From assembly GCA_016617855.1 (NCBI GenBank), contig JAECUM010001079.1, positions 115,646 through 179,645 on the forward strand: DNA of 64,000 nt. The letters are read 5' to 3'. This DNA comes from Megalonaias nervosa (taxonomy: Eukaryota > Mollusca > Bivalvia > Unionida > Unionidae). Below the pieces are notes generated by a model that made no database searches, was not told where the DNA came from, and saw nothing but the letters and a program-made list of their open reading frames with translations. Positions 1-14,000 of this stretch are shown in pieces (within the stretch, counting starts at the first letter, position 1; each line of letters opens with the position of its first letter). Made by a program: the position numbers and the translations under genes.

Positions 1-1928
1 TCCAAGATGACAGGTTTCTTTAATTTGAAACATTGGTTTGCAGATTTGTTATATTTGAGACCAGTCTGTACTTGTAAAGACAATGGCACCAGATATTTAG
101 TGCAATGGGCTTTTAAGGTTTGATTTGTGGATGAAAATTCTTGGAGAATATTTGGTCTTTTTAAACTTCAAAACATATTAAATCAGTAAAAAAGACAAAT
201 CAACACTGCTTTGCAAATTTGTAAAGAAAAATATGAGAGTCATGCAATACAGGACTCAGATTAAGCTTCATCAAGAGTTTGTGGACTTTATAATCTTCAG
301 CAGAAGTTAGATTTATAGACTAGTTAAAGTGAGTGTTGAATATAAATAATTTTTCAGAATGTTTAGTGATTATATTTTGGTTTTAATCCACATGGATTTT
401 GCTCATTATTGCCTAGTATTTTGACCTGCAAATCCAGGTTATTAATTTTTAAAAATGTTCATTTTTCATACTGTGTACTGTAATTATGGCATGGAATATA
501 TTAACTATGATGCCATAGCCTCAGCAAAATAGGGGTGATAATATTAGTATTAGTAATACATAGATTACACTTTTGATGCTCAGATTATGCTTTTTTGCCA
601 CTTATATTAGCAAAAATTCTGCTTATACCTCTCCCGGGGTTTGCATGTGTGGTTGTCTCAGCTATGACTTAGATTTGCCTTTAATTTTCTTTCTTATCAA
701 CTCCATTTTTAGATAGAATTATGGCCTTTGACAATTAACTTCACATCTTCACATAGAATTATGGCCTTTGACAAGTAACTTCACATCTTCACATGGGATG
801 TAGTTTGTAACTATGTAGTATAACCATTCAAAATATTCTGAACCAATTTGGTATAAACATTATCTCAGAGACCTCAATGTGCTTTTTACATGTTTTGTTA
901 CATCCACACCATTTTAGATTGAGTTATGGCCCATGACAATTTATTTCACATTTGATGATGCATGTAACTGGCATAGCTCAAGAACAACTCAGTATGTTCT
1001 GATGCAATTTGGTATGAACATTATCACGTAAACCTTTATGGGTTTAGTCTCATGTACAGTTTGGATAGAGTTATATTCCTTATCAAGGATATTTTTGTCT
1101 TCACACAAAAACCTTGAATGTTGCTTGGAGTCAGCATACCTCAAGAACCATTTAGAATATTGTAACTGAATCATAAGAATGTTGTCTCTTAGTCATAGAC
1201 ATGCCTTTTATAGGCTTTGTCTGATCTTATCTATGTTGACAAGATTTGTTCATAACATTTATGATTATCACCTTGACCAAACGTTTTGGATGGCATGCAC
1301 TTAGGGTAATAAAGAAACCTTTTGATTCTGAGTAACTTTAGTTCAAGACCTTATACTTGTCCAGGTCATTGAGACCCATTGATCAATAACCTCCCGAATC
1401 AACCATGCCTTACTAGTACCAGTGTATAGTCCTATGCTATTCATGGTACTCTTGTTGTTAAAAGATTAATTATGGATTAAATCAGACATCGACTCCGGGT
1501 ATTTCTTGACAGTATCTGAGACAAGTTCAGTAAAATATCAGGTTCAGGGTCAGATTTTTGTATTGCACTTTTCATGTTGACATGTTAATTTAAACACATA
1601 AGAAAATATTTTTGTTAAAAAATTTATATTGGAGTTTCTCAAGAATAAATGAAATGTTTTATATAGTCTATTCTTTTCAGCCAGTAGAGCATCTGTCTCT
1701 TCACAAGACTTTTGTTTGAAAATCTTCTAAGTTGAAGGAATGAAGCATATTACAGAAGTGGAAATAAAGAATTTGATTTAGATGATTTTACTATATCTTT
1801 GTTTCTGTTAGCAGCATGATGATGATGCAGTAGACCTCTACATGAATTTTGAAACAATACCATCATTTGTTAATTGGTATGAACAGAAAAATAAGAAAAA
1901 AACACCTTTCAATTTCTCATTATTTTAG
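1..1928. other. Upstream intron of TERB1, no exon recognised
   Basis: No coding exon could be supported here. The stretch is AT-rich and contains diverged repeat sequence. A 42-bp unit ending in 'cttcacatcttcacat' occurs twice in tandem near 711-795. The segment near 1630-1720 resembles the end of the repeat families at 2510-2650 and 47080-47210 (shared 'ttcagccagtagagcatc'-like block). Since the first recognisable exon at 1929 starts in mid-codon, this must be intron and the promoter is outside the window. Confidence 0.6.
711..795. repeat. 42-bp tandem duplication
   Basis: Two adjacent near-identical copies of a unit containing 'agaattatggcctttgacaa' followed by 'cttcacatcttcacat'. It sits in a longer stretch (about 700-1180) of degenerate repeats with the same flavour ('gagttatggcccatgacaa' near 920). 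Confidence 0.7.
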
Positions 1929-2051
1929 AGGAAAATCAGAGGATTTGTGCCACAGTTCTTCCATATGTGTTCAGATTGTTGCAGCAGTACACAGATTTCA
2001 GGGTTGTCCGACCAATCCTGTCACTTACTGGTTTGACTGTAGCCAACAATG
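1929..2051 (+). CDS. TERB1: TERB1 exon: armadillo repeat
   Basis: Acceptor 'attattttag', donor 'Ggtaagt'. Entered and left in phase 1, 123 nt. The product begins [20 protein letters not shown] and ends [11 protein letters not shown], the three-helix pattern of one ARM repeat, with the Asn-rich turn typical of the family. It is the first exon visible; earlier ARM exons and the start codon are upstream of the window. Confidence 0.8.
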
Positions 2052-5000
2052 GTAAGTGAATTGCTTAGATTTGCAGATTCCTAATGAGCAGACTTAATTT
2101 TATGCATCAACACAGCATTACTGGCATCATATCATTCCTTCTCAAATTCATAACAGCAAAACTAAGTATCATTAATTAATAAAATTATTTGAATTTAATT
2201 ATTTTTCAACATCACCCATTACTTTGTATTCACAATCTTACAAATCAGCATGTGTTTTTCACCAGGAGACTAATTATGATATTTAGTTGGTCCTGAATGA
2301 AAATGGCACCAAATTCTGACTTTCAGTATGTCTGCCATAATAAAAATATTGAAAATTATGTCACTAATTCTTCTGAATGGATTGTCATATCAATATGGGG
2401 TTTTCATGAAAAGACTTCTCATGGTGTCCAGTTTGTGCTAAATGATAATGGTGCTATATTACATCCAATATGGTTGCTTCAGTGACTAATTTAAAAATCA
2501 TATTGCTCAAGAATATCAAAAATGGATTCAACACTCACAGTTAAAAATAAGAAATATTCTTATCTGGAATTCATAGAAATTCTGTTTTGCCAGTAGAACA
2601 TCAGTCCTTTCAAGATAGGACTCTTGTAATTGTCAGTAGTTGTATAAGCACATCATCACTGATACCACCTTTAAATTATAAACCAAAAAGCCTGAAATGT
2701 TTTAAACCAAAATAACATTGATGTTTTTTTTCATGTGTTTTGACAATGACAGAGAATTTTGTTTCTGTGTGCTTGTGTGAAATAAAGAAAGTAAGAAGAT
2801 ACAATTATGAAAGAACGCATGTGTCTTGGTTTGGGACTTATTGTGCTGATGCTTTAATATGAAGATAATTGTCCAGATCAGGCATATACCTGACAAGCTC
2901 AGTGTCCTGGCTGACTCAGTGTTGAGAAGCGGCCAAACCCTTAACACCAAATGGTATGTCTATCCATGTTCTTTCATCAGATTTGTGCTTTTGGAGTAAA
3001 TCCAATGATAGACCTTTCTGTGACAAGGTGGAATCACAAACTGCCCAGCTAAATCATCTCCCCAGTTATAAACCCAAAAGCCTGGTACCAAAAATAATAC
3101 AGAAAATCACAGGTTAGAAATGCAAAGCAATTCTAATAGCCCCCCTCAGATGTAACAAAACTTTGGTGAAGAATCTGCTAAATCTAGCAACCGACATCCC
3201 AAGGTTCGATGCCCAACCCGCTCAAACAGCCTTGGTCACAGGTAGTTCATCCCCTGCCAGACAAGCTTCTCCTCCATAGCTGACTCTCTGTCAGGAGAAC
3301 CTTGCATCAAACGGAAAATTAACATTCTATTTTAGAAATAATCTCATGAGCTAGAAGGTTCTTCACTTAGAAGGAAATCAGTAGTTTTTTGGGACTGGTA
3401 CAGTATCAACAGCATCTGCACACTGAGTGCCTCAGTACCAAGCTGACAAACTTTATTCTATTCATTTTTATAGGAGAAAAGGTTAGCACCTGTTATGATC
3501 AATGGGTACCACTCCATATCTCTGAAACAATCAGGCATCATGATAGGGGAGTTGTTAGAGCACAACAAGAATCTGTCAGACCTGCTATCAAATTTTCATC
3601 TGAATAGACCAAACTCTCTTGCCCTGTTTCATAAATAGAATCTGTGTTCTAACATGGCTGAATGCAGAATGGTTTGAGCTTTTAGCCAGGGCCTTGCTGA
3701 AGCTGTTATCATGCCAAATGTGTTTTTTTGATAGACTAAACTGAGGCATGCAGGATGAGTGAGTTGCATGCCCTTTCAGTGGAACTGACCTATGACAAGT
3801 TCAGATTGGATGGTTCTGTAGTCTTAATGTCTAGGGATGAAATGATACACCTTTGCCACATATCGATATGATTCATGATACGCAGCCTGCGATACACTTC
3901 ATATTGATACACATATGAACTTGATGCTCTTTCCATCTTTGGATGGTAGGTGGTGCCCTTTCATGTATGTTGACATTCTTGGTTGTATTTCCATTATGCA
4001 GACTACAGATAGACGTATAGTTATTGTATATTTATGTGCAATTCTCATTGATGAGAAGATAACTACAATACTTTCAAACAGACTACCTGTTGGTTGCAGT
4101 GAGTTTTATCCAACGTTTTAGGCAATTTAATGGTGGCTCCATTTAATTCCCTTTGTTTGGACAACATGAATGATTTGAAAACATTATTACCAATTTCGTG
4201 TCTCAGTTACACTTGGAAGACATTAGGATGTTATTTTCAAAACAGAAGAAATAATGCAGTTTCCTTGTGCAAAGAAAATCTCATCTAGAACTAATCCAGG
4301 CATGGGAATAAGGTTGAATACCAACAATATCACATTTTATTTCCTGCAGATGCAAAAGACTGGTGCAGCCACAGGTACTTGTATGTTAGTGAAGAAGGAA
4401 AACTATTGACTACACCCAGTCCTTTTCTACAATTTTCTTTTAATTTACACAAGGTTTGAAATCTGCCCCATCGCTCATTCTGTGCTAATTTTATTTATTC
4501 CATCAGCATCTTCATTCCCTGGTTAAATATCCCTGCATAAAAGAGAAATTCCAAATTTGTTTCCCATGTAGAATTTAAGGAGAGATGATGACAGGATTTT
4601 ATCTTAAGGGAGATCTCACCCTTTATCAAACAAAAAAGGAGGGGTGGAAGAAATGGTCATAGGTCAGTATTTATCTAAACTTCAGTATCTGTCTGTCTTT
4701 CTTTCTGCTCCACTTTCTTATAGCTCTACTGAAATCAAAATCTTTGACAGATGTCACCTCTAGTTGTAAAAGCATTAATTTGTTAGTTAATTCTGAGCAT
4801 ACTGGGCTCCTTTTCTTTGTATCAATATTGTTCTGTGCTTCTTTCTGAAGGGGCATATACATAGCTAGCTTTGTCAGCTTGAATATGTTGGGAAACTGAT
4901 CTTTGTGACTCATATGTACAATTTTCCAGAGATCATTATCTTTTGGATACATCTGCTCCAAAATAGGATTTTTCACTACCATAAACTTCCTTTGTTAAAT

Positions 5001-8000
5001 CAGTAGTTTACTGACTACTATGCCAGATTTCTTATCTGTTCCATAATGCTGTATAAGGGTATTTAGTCCATCAATACTTGTGCAGACAGAGGTATTAAAA
5101 TAAATATCTTTACTTCTTAATTGCATTTTTGACCCTTATTTTATTCAGTTTATCTTAACCCTGATATGGATACATGTATATGGTTTTGTAGCATATGATC
5201 CACAGGGAGAATTTGATTAATTAAAAGAAATGAAAATTGCATTATACTTTTAAGTTGTCTATTTTAATTAGGCTCAGTATTCTGCCTTTTGTACATTTAA
5301 TTTCGAAATACCACTGAAAGGGTCATACCATCTGTTTTTTGTCCGTCCAGCATGTACATCTGACTCATATTTAACACCATTTTGGGCTCAAAATCACTCA
5401 CTGGTGTCTCCATTAACACTTTCCCAGCTCCAGCAATCTGATATACATCATAACTTTAAAAATTATTGTCATCAGCACTATCATCAGCAAGTATTTGTTG
5501 AATGAAATCTTAACTAACCTGGCAGGCAGTCAGACATTTTGGGATTTTCTAGGTAGTCCGACTTTTAAACATGCATTTGTAAAACTTTCTTCATGAATTA
5601 TGGTTCAAATTGCACCATAATTTTTATTCCTGGGCATAAGTTAGTTTCACAACCATTCACGAAGAACCTAGATGTCGAACAGTTGCTGCCTGAAAAACAT
5701 GTCTCAACAAGAACAGTTAAATAAAAATTGTATACTTCACCAAGCACATTTTCATATGTGGGACTTTCAACGAATTTACGTGTTCTCCAAGCACGAGAAT
5801 TCATACAAATTTTGCACGATTTGCACAATGGCACACCCTGACAGCATCTCCACTTAAGTACTTGACATATCTAATGACTTTACCACAAATTCTCTCTGTT
5901 GTTTTACCAATACTTTCTGTTTGTCACACAGAATAAACTACATTGATTTCTGATTGGTGGTTATTGTTTAACCTGGAACGGAACAAGCAATAACCACAAA
6001 TGAGAATTCAGTGTAACATATTTCAACATGCAACACACCAGTAGCATAGCTTTCAAATTGACCAAAGGAGTCAAGATACAATTGAAAATAGAAACTTTGC
6101 GTGAAAGTGGTTATTAAATGATGGTGTTGTTGTTGTTGTTGTTGGGTTTAATGCCATTTTTCAGCACACAATAGGCTGTACATGGCGGCCAGTATTAATG
6201 GTGGAGGAAGAACCCGGGAAAACCCCGGACAGAACCACCAACCAATGAGAAGCTACTGGCAAGCTTTCTCACATACCCACATTGGCCAAATCCAAGACTC
6301 GAACCCACGCAGACAGAGGTGAGATGGCAGTGATCCATAACAGAGAGCGCTTTAGACCACTCGGTGCCTCAGGTATTAAATGATGAGTGAAGTGCTTCAT
6401 TAAACATGTGGAACACATTTGGAATGTATAATATACACTGAACATACTTCTGGGTTAAGATAATTAACATGAAATCGGAGGGGACAGATTGCAAACCATA
6501 TCACTTTGTCTTAACTTGTTGACGGCGAGTGGTTGTCGACGGCGAGTGGGTATTCTCAAATAATCTTTTTCGTTTTTACTAATAAACATCAGTGCCTTTG
6601 ACTGCAGTAATTGCTATTTCAGATGGATTATGATTTTACAGAATAACAAGGCAACTAATGATAATTATTAATGACTGCTGAAGACTAAAATAACATGCAT
6701 ATGGTAAGGATCATTTTGTGTAAATTCTCTTGTGTCGATATATGTATCGTTTCAGCGAAAGTATCAATGCATTGATATATCAATGAATCATTTTACCCCT
6801 ACTAATGACACAGCTGGACTTTGTAGATACAAATAGGTTACCATCAATGGGCAATCAAAGAGTGGTCATCCAATCACACTTGTTAGTCAGTAAGCTGAGG
6901 GAGGCAGCTATGCAAGACCTGGTCTGTGCTCTCAAGCACTACTTGAAGCACAAGGGGAAGAGTCAAATCCATACCAATGATCCCATTCCACCATCAGATA
7001 TAACTGCTGTTCCTAAAGATAGAAAAACATTAAACAATTTCTCAGACAGAAGCTGCTTAGCAGAATTTGACCAAATTTGACATCCATTTTGGAAAAAAAG
7101 GACTTTCGGATTTATACAAATAATGCTGATTTAGTATCAGGCTGGTATGACTGCCCTTACTACAAATGGAAAAATCCTTTAAATTACTGCTTCTCAGAAA
7201 CAGTTCAACAGAATTTAAACAAATTTACAGAAAGCATCATAGGTTGAAGGGCTCTTAAATTTATACTATCAGTCTGAAATCAAATATGGCTTCTGTTAGA
7301 AAAAATAGAAAAACCTTCAATAACATCTATTAAAAACTGCTTAACAGAGTTTTACCATAATTTACAGAAAGTATACTCGCTTAAACAATATATGCCATTA
7401 CAAAAAACAAAGACATTTACTCAACATTACCTGTTTTTAAAAAAAAACAAAAAAACAGAATTTGATCAACTGCGATGAAACAAAACAGAATTTGACCAAA
7501 TCTGACAAAAGCATCATGGAATACTTGCCTTGAGATCTTTCATTATTTCACAAACTGTGTTGCGTAAAATATGGACGAAGGTATAAAAACTAAACCTTGA
7601 AACAGTTAATATATGCAATCGACAGCATGGAAGAAATTATGCAGAAAGCATCCAAGTGACCCAGACTTCATAGTCAACTGCTTTTCCATTTGGCTATTAG
7701 ACAAATGTTGGTGTGGTGAACTATCAAATCCCCACTTGGGTCTCTTGCTGTTTGTCAATACAAAAGCATTGCCATATACAGATTATTGACAGCTAAGGTT
7801 TTTGAGGCAGTTTTGATTCCTTAGTTATCTATTTTTCATTGATTCATGCATCATAGATTGTTATTACTGGTATACTAAAACTTTTACTTTCCTTTTTCAG
7901 CCAACAATCAAAGTAGGGTTAGACAGTGTGGTGGACTGGAGATAATAATCAAACAGCTGCAAAATGTTGTCTCCCAGTTAAGCCTTTCTGAATCAACTCC

Positions 8001-8052
8001 CATGGCTATTTCCTTCATCAGTACTCTGGACTCATGTATTACAGAAAATGGT

Positions 8053-8091
<39 letters not shown>

Positions 8092-11000
8092 GGTCACTTA
8101 TTACAAATATTGGGCCAAAGGGGAGGCTTTTTTGTTACACATATACATTAGAGACAAAATTCACTCTTTATTTGTCAAGGATGTTAACATGCTATGATGT
8201 ACACTCACAGATGATGTTGTTTCATGCATATATGCATACATGTGTAATGTATGACTCTTTTCTACATTTTCAAAGATAGCGACTTGCAAAGATACCTTCA
8301 TATTTTATGTCCATCGTTCTTTTAGATAATGACTAATGATGAGAGATTAAGGAATAAACACATTTGGATATATCTACAATTTGCAAATAATTTAACTTTC
8401 AAAGTTGGCTTCAAGAGACGTGAGCCTGAACTGTTAATTCTTGCCTTATGTTATATTAGATATTTTGAAACGTTTGTGAGTGCATTTTTCAGTGATTTAT
8501 TGTGGTAACAACAGTTTCCAACCGTAATAACATTCAGATTTTATTATTTGTATCCTTGTTGGTGATATACAGAAATATTTTCTAATAATAAGTACTGTAA
8601 AGCTGGTATATAAAGAGTATTGATAAAAGTCATAAATTGAAATCTCAAAATTAAAATTAAGGAATAGAAATTGTAAAAGTATGAAGTTATAAAGTTTAAT
8701 ATTTACTCACATGTATGCTCATGGATTTATTTTCTCTTGTTGTCTTAGAGGAAAATGCAAAGAAACTGGGAGAGCTTGGTGGCTTAAAGCTGATGGTGGA
8801 CATTTTGAAACACAGACATCTCGACTCTCAGGCCAAGCTGAAAATTTTGGTCACTTTAGGACATTCGGTAGATGTTTGTGGTCAGTTGTCTCCTGTAGAT
8901 ATTTGTTTTAAGTCATGTCTTATCTGGTGTGTATTTGAACATCTTTACAATGCATGGTGTTCTAGGTTCAGTTTTCAAGTGATTCATGCTAAAATCTAAC
9001 CCCTTTTACATCGCATAAAAATTTGTTTCATGCGTGAACTGTTTCACAGGTTAATGTTTTATCATTGCTTTGTCAGTAAATTAATTCTTTTAATTTAAAT
9101 TGATTAGTGTTTGGGGATATCAGTTTATGTGTGTTATGTCTTTGAATACTTATAATTTACCTGTATGATATCAGGTAATGAGCATATAAATTCTGTGGGC
9201 ACAGAGTAATACTTACATGTTTTTACCAAGCCATAATTGTGCCTGTTGTATGACCCTGTGTCTGTTATGCATTGTTTGTGCATTCAAACATCAACATATG
9301 CTTGTTACCACTCTGTAGTCAATGATTCTGATCTGATTTCAATCAAACTTGGAATATGGGTTTGTATCATCCAAATTTCTTGATGAGTTTGATGTTTAGT
9401 GAGATCAGTGCATATTACTGAGGTGAGCTTGCATCTGATTGGTTAACCTTGTTACCACACTGATTGGTTAAAGTTGTCACCACAATGGAGGCCTTATTTA
9501 TGAACTAAATTTGATTAAACTGAGAATATATGCTTATATCATTAAGATTTCAGACAAATTTGATCATAAGTGAGATCAGTGTATTCTAAATGAGGTGATC
9601 ATGCATCCAATTAGCTGAGCTTGTTACCACTCTGGAAGTGGTATTTCTGATCTGATTGCTGTCAGACTTAAAATATATGCCTTTATTATTAAGATTATGG
9701 ATGTGTTTGATAATGAGCAAGATCCAAGCATTCAAATTAGGTCATCTTGCATCTGATTGGCTGAGCTTGGATTGGCTGAGTTTGTTACCCTTCTGGAGGT
9801 TATATTTCTGATCCAGTTTTGATCATGCTTGGAGTACATTCTTGTATCTTTAAGATCTCAGACAAGTTTGATTTTGAGTGAGATGAGCTCATTCTAATTA
9901 GGTAATCTTTAACTCGTTAACTACATTTGATATGTATATCTGCTGCGTGCATGTGCCTTGCCTCCTTAGTGACTGATAAAGCATGTACTATTCACCATAG
10001 CATATATATCTGCTTGCCTGCTGTGTGCTTTAGACATCAGTGATGGATAGATCTGTTCTGTATGTTTATGTTACCATATTAACATATATATTGGGACATG
10101 ATAAAATAATTATCTTTTTTCCTGTCCCAGAACTTATAGTGAAACTTTTTTTCACCTAGGTCATATGTCCCAAAACTTAAGAAATGAAATATATTTGTAT
10201 TACATTTGTGTTTGTCCCCCCCCCCCGCATATTGCAATAAAATAGATAAACAAAATGCATATTTGATAATAAAAAGAAAGAAACTAACCTTGCAATGTTA
10301 TCATTTATTCCTCTTTTTCAATATGAGCATTAAAGAATAAAATAATCTACGAAATCTGTATAAGTAGCGTAGGCTTCCATACTGTAGCGTGTATCGTTTA
10401 TGTCCGATAACACGCCACATTGTTCATTGACATGAACATTGAGAAACAGATTGTGTTTGGTTGTGCTCAGAGGTTTGAATATGTTCTCTGACTGAAAACT
10501 GGATCCAACAAAATTGCAAATAAGAGGGAAATAATCAACCGATATCTTGAAGACAACTGTCATTCACACATAACATGGTGTTAGGTGCAAAATAATCAAG
10601 ATTGAATGATATCCAGGTCTACTGTATGACAGTATCTTGCAAATAAAAAATCATTATTTGGAAACACATTCACTTGAGTGTAAGTGACAATCTTTTTGCC
10701 AGCATGGATTACAAAAGTTTCATTACTATTTACCAGCAGACAGCAATGCTCCTTTGTATTATTTATAACTACAGATGCCAAGCACATAGAAGCCCGGGTG
10801 GTGAATAAACATAACTGGCAGTGAGCTGTAAACTCCTTCTTTGCACTTACCGACAGGACATCAGAGACAAAGGTTATTTTTATTACAAAGCAAGCCGACC
10901 GCAGAAGCCGACTTTGGTCCCTTTTTTATTTTTTGAAAGGATATCAATATAGAGGTTATTTTATTGCAAAGCAAGCCGACATCAGAAGCCGACTATGGAT

Positions 11001-14000
11001 TCTTTTAAGAGTGCTGAATTTTTTTTTTTTTTTAATATACAAAGATGGCCGAGGTATGGAAACAAACTTTGGTTTCTTTTCACCGGTATTCATGGGAATT
11101 TGAAAATAAATTGAAACAATTTGACAAATTTTAAAGAGACACAGTATAGTTTTTAATGTATGGACGTCCATGACTCAACGTTACCCAGAATATGTGGAGA
11201 AAATAAAATGTGATGAATTCCTGCAGGCCAGAAGAGAAGCAGATAATTTCACAACGAGAGGGAAATAATCAACCGATATATTGAAGACAACTGCCATTCA
11301 CGCATGACCCGGTTTTAGGTGCAAAATAGCCAAGACTGAATTGTATCCAGGTCTACTGTATGACAGTATCTCACAATAAAAATCATTATTTGAAAACACA
11401 TTCACTTGTGTGTAAGTGACAATCTTTTCACCTGCACTTGTTACAAAAGTATCATTACTATTTACCCGCAGACAGCAATCCTCCTTTTAACTACAGATGC
11501 CAAATACATAGAAGCCTGGGTGGTGAACAAACACAACTGGCAGCGAGCCGTAAACTCTTTCTTTGAACTTACTGACAGGATTATCAAAGACAAAATTTAT
11601 TTTTATTACAAAGCAATCCGACCTCAGAAGCCGACTTTGGATACTCTGAAGCCAGTTTTTTCTTTTTAAAAGGATATCAATACAAAGGTTATTTTATTGC
11701 AAAGCAAGCTGACACTGGAAGTCGACTATGGATTCTTTTCAGTGTGCTGATTTTTAAAAAAATTTTCTTTTTGAATATACAAAGACAACCAAGATATGGA
11801 AGCTAACTTTGGTTCCTTGTCACTGGTATTTACGGTAATTTTGAAAATAAATTGAAACAATGGAACAATTTTTAAAGTGACACAATATAATGCTTCCTGC
11901 ATGGAAGACATTGATAACCCAGCAGCGCCCAGAAGATTTGGAGAAAATAAAATCATGTGATGAATTCGTGAAGGCCAGAAGAGAAGCACATGATTTTGCC
12001 AACAATATGATCATTAACATGGATAAAATTCTAGTGTACTTTGATTGCATTCCTGGACGGACTGACAATAAGATGGGGGTCAAAAGTGTGAGAATTAGAC
12101 TGGTGCAGATTTGAAAAAATCTGACTTTAGTCCTTGCAGTTTCTGCATCAGGTGATGTGTTGCCTCTAACAACTTTTCACAGTATGAAAAAGCTAAAAAA
12201 AATATGCACCAAATGAATGGATCGTACATGTGCAGGAGAAGGGTTATGTTGATGAGATGCTGCTGCAGTGGATTAAAGAGTTTTATCTCAAGTACACAGT
12301 TTTATATTTTTTAAAATAAAATTTCAGTTGGAGTGCATTTTCTGACGTAATTTTCAAATGATTTAAAAGGTGCCCCACAACTTACGACTTGGAAAAAAAA
12401 GGATGTGTCCCCATGTGCATACAGTGCACAAAAAAAATTACTTTTAAAATTAATTTAGGGTGCCCCAACAAATACGGTGTCCCAACATAAATGGTAAATA
12501 TGGTACTAATTATCCAATTGATCAACAATGGGCAGTAGAAGAACATCCAATCACAATAGAGTTTACAAATGATTTAACAAGTTTTTACAGATATTTCTTA
12601 CAAATTGTTTATAAATGGCTGTTTTTGTGGTTTGTTTGCAATATTAATGCACAAATGATCAAATACGGAAGAATGTCGTTGAAATTCACCAATTAACTCA
12701 TTAACCCCTGGAGATTGTATTATTTTTTGCCTGAAATGAGGGTAGAAAACACATTTTGGGGGTTACTCCTGAATGCATGCAAATACATCTGCTTCCAAGA
12801 GATTTTTGTTTAGCTGGATGCCTATGTGTAAAAAGACATTTTTAATTGGCTAGTTTGCTTAACATATGCAGAAGCTTATAACTTGTACTTCTTTTTTATT
12901 GAAAATTGAACCCATGCTTTTCGTGTCCTCACTGACAGGCCACTTTTTATCCCAAATCTCAAACTTATCCTACGTTTTTTTAAAGGTTCACCTGTCAGTG
13001 TGCAGTTCAGACCAGTGTGCTTTTAGATCTCAGCCCAAAATATGTAAAGTCGAGACACATTCCAGTTCCAAATCAGTAATTTTTTATGTAAACAAAATCT
13101 GGTCTTAAAAATTTGGGTTTTTCCTGCTGTATTTTGTAATGCGAGTAGAAAGTCTACATTATTTGGTTATCATTGTAGAACTACATCTGTCAACTCTTCT
13201 GTAATACCTCCTACTTTGGTGTATCCTAAATGGTGTTGACATTACATAGCTCAGAAGTAGGGTACAACCTCATGATGCATAAATGTGGCTTGTGGATTAA
13301 TGAAATAAAAGGCAATATAAAATATTCTTTCCAATCTTATCAACAAACTCATATTCTTGATTCCATTTCAATACTGCTGTTGGTTTAGAAGTATTAGCTT
13401 TTTATTTATGATATATGCTTCTACAGCCCTTTTCTCTCTTATTGAGAGATTTATGTAAAAGAAGGACAGTATTTATGAATTTTAGATCAAGTTTGTTAGG
13501 AAAAGACTAGGTGGTTTTTAGCATACCTTGAAACTAAAGAATGTATACATATATTCCAGACTTTTTTAAACAGTTATCTATATTAATCCAAGAACCATTT
13601 TCATGGCCTAAACTGCTTACTTACATAATTTCTTCTTTCACCCAGTGCATATACATAACACTAGAATATCCGGCTTTAATATTAGGATTCATTGATAGTG
13701 AAACTTTAGGAAAATCTTCTGAATCCTCTATAGTAAATATGTTATGTAATAAATTGTATGCTGAGCTTGCATCTTTCCGGAATGCATTTAGAGTATTTCT
13801 CACTTTTGTCATAAAATCTAATTATGAAGTGAAAAACACATCTGTATTTGTACCTTCCATCTAGGTTTACAGGTGACAAGTCTTCACACCCAAGTTAGTA
13901 TTCAAGAAGGCACAAACATATTTATATTTATTAGTTTCAAACCACCTTCAAAATATTCTTTACACAAGAATTTTCTTTTAATTTTATCTTTTCCACCACC

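Larger units (their letters stand above)
3832..6801 (-). mobile_element. hAT-family DNA transposon (2.97 kb, degenerate)
   Basis: Starts TAGGGATGAAATGATAC and ends as the inverted complement (...GATTCATTTT-type end ...ACCCCTA), a classical hAT terminus. The flanks ttaatgtc (3824-3831) and ctaatgac (6802-6809) match at 6 of 8 positions, as expected for an old 8-bp hAT target duplication. The interior encodes, on the minus strand at 4671-4982, a piece resembling the hAT C-terminal dimerisation region. The rest is unrecognisable apart from a SINE at 6124-6373. It sits inside the DIRS relic. Confidence 0.75.
10072..12505 (+). mobile_element. pogo/Tigger-like DNA transposon with internal duplication
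   Basis: Terminal inverted repeats: left TACCATATT then TTGGGACA at about 10072-10098; right end at 12478-12505 is the reverse complement (gtcccaacata...aatatggta). A TA dinucleotide is present at both ends, as expected for Tc1/mariner-pogo insertion. The interior includes transposase-like sequence at 11890-12300 and two imperfect copies of a 0.72-0.74-kb segment (about 10500-11245 and 11246-11990). Further short repeats of the left end occur near 10130-10170. It is dead. Confidence 0.75.

Noticed and set aside
8711..8999. Two overlapping plus-strand ORFs as separate genes
   Set aside because: One contains the TERB1 ARM exon with read-through into both introns; the other is its shifted frame.
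13541..13864. 107-codon plus-strand ORF
   Set aside because: It overlaps the minus-strand LINE relic and resembles no protein family.
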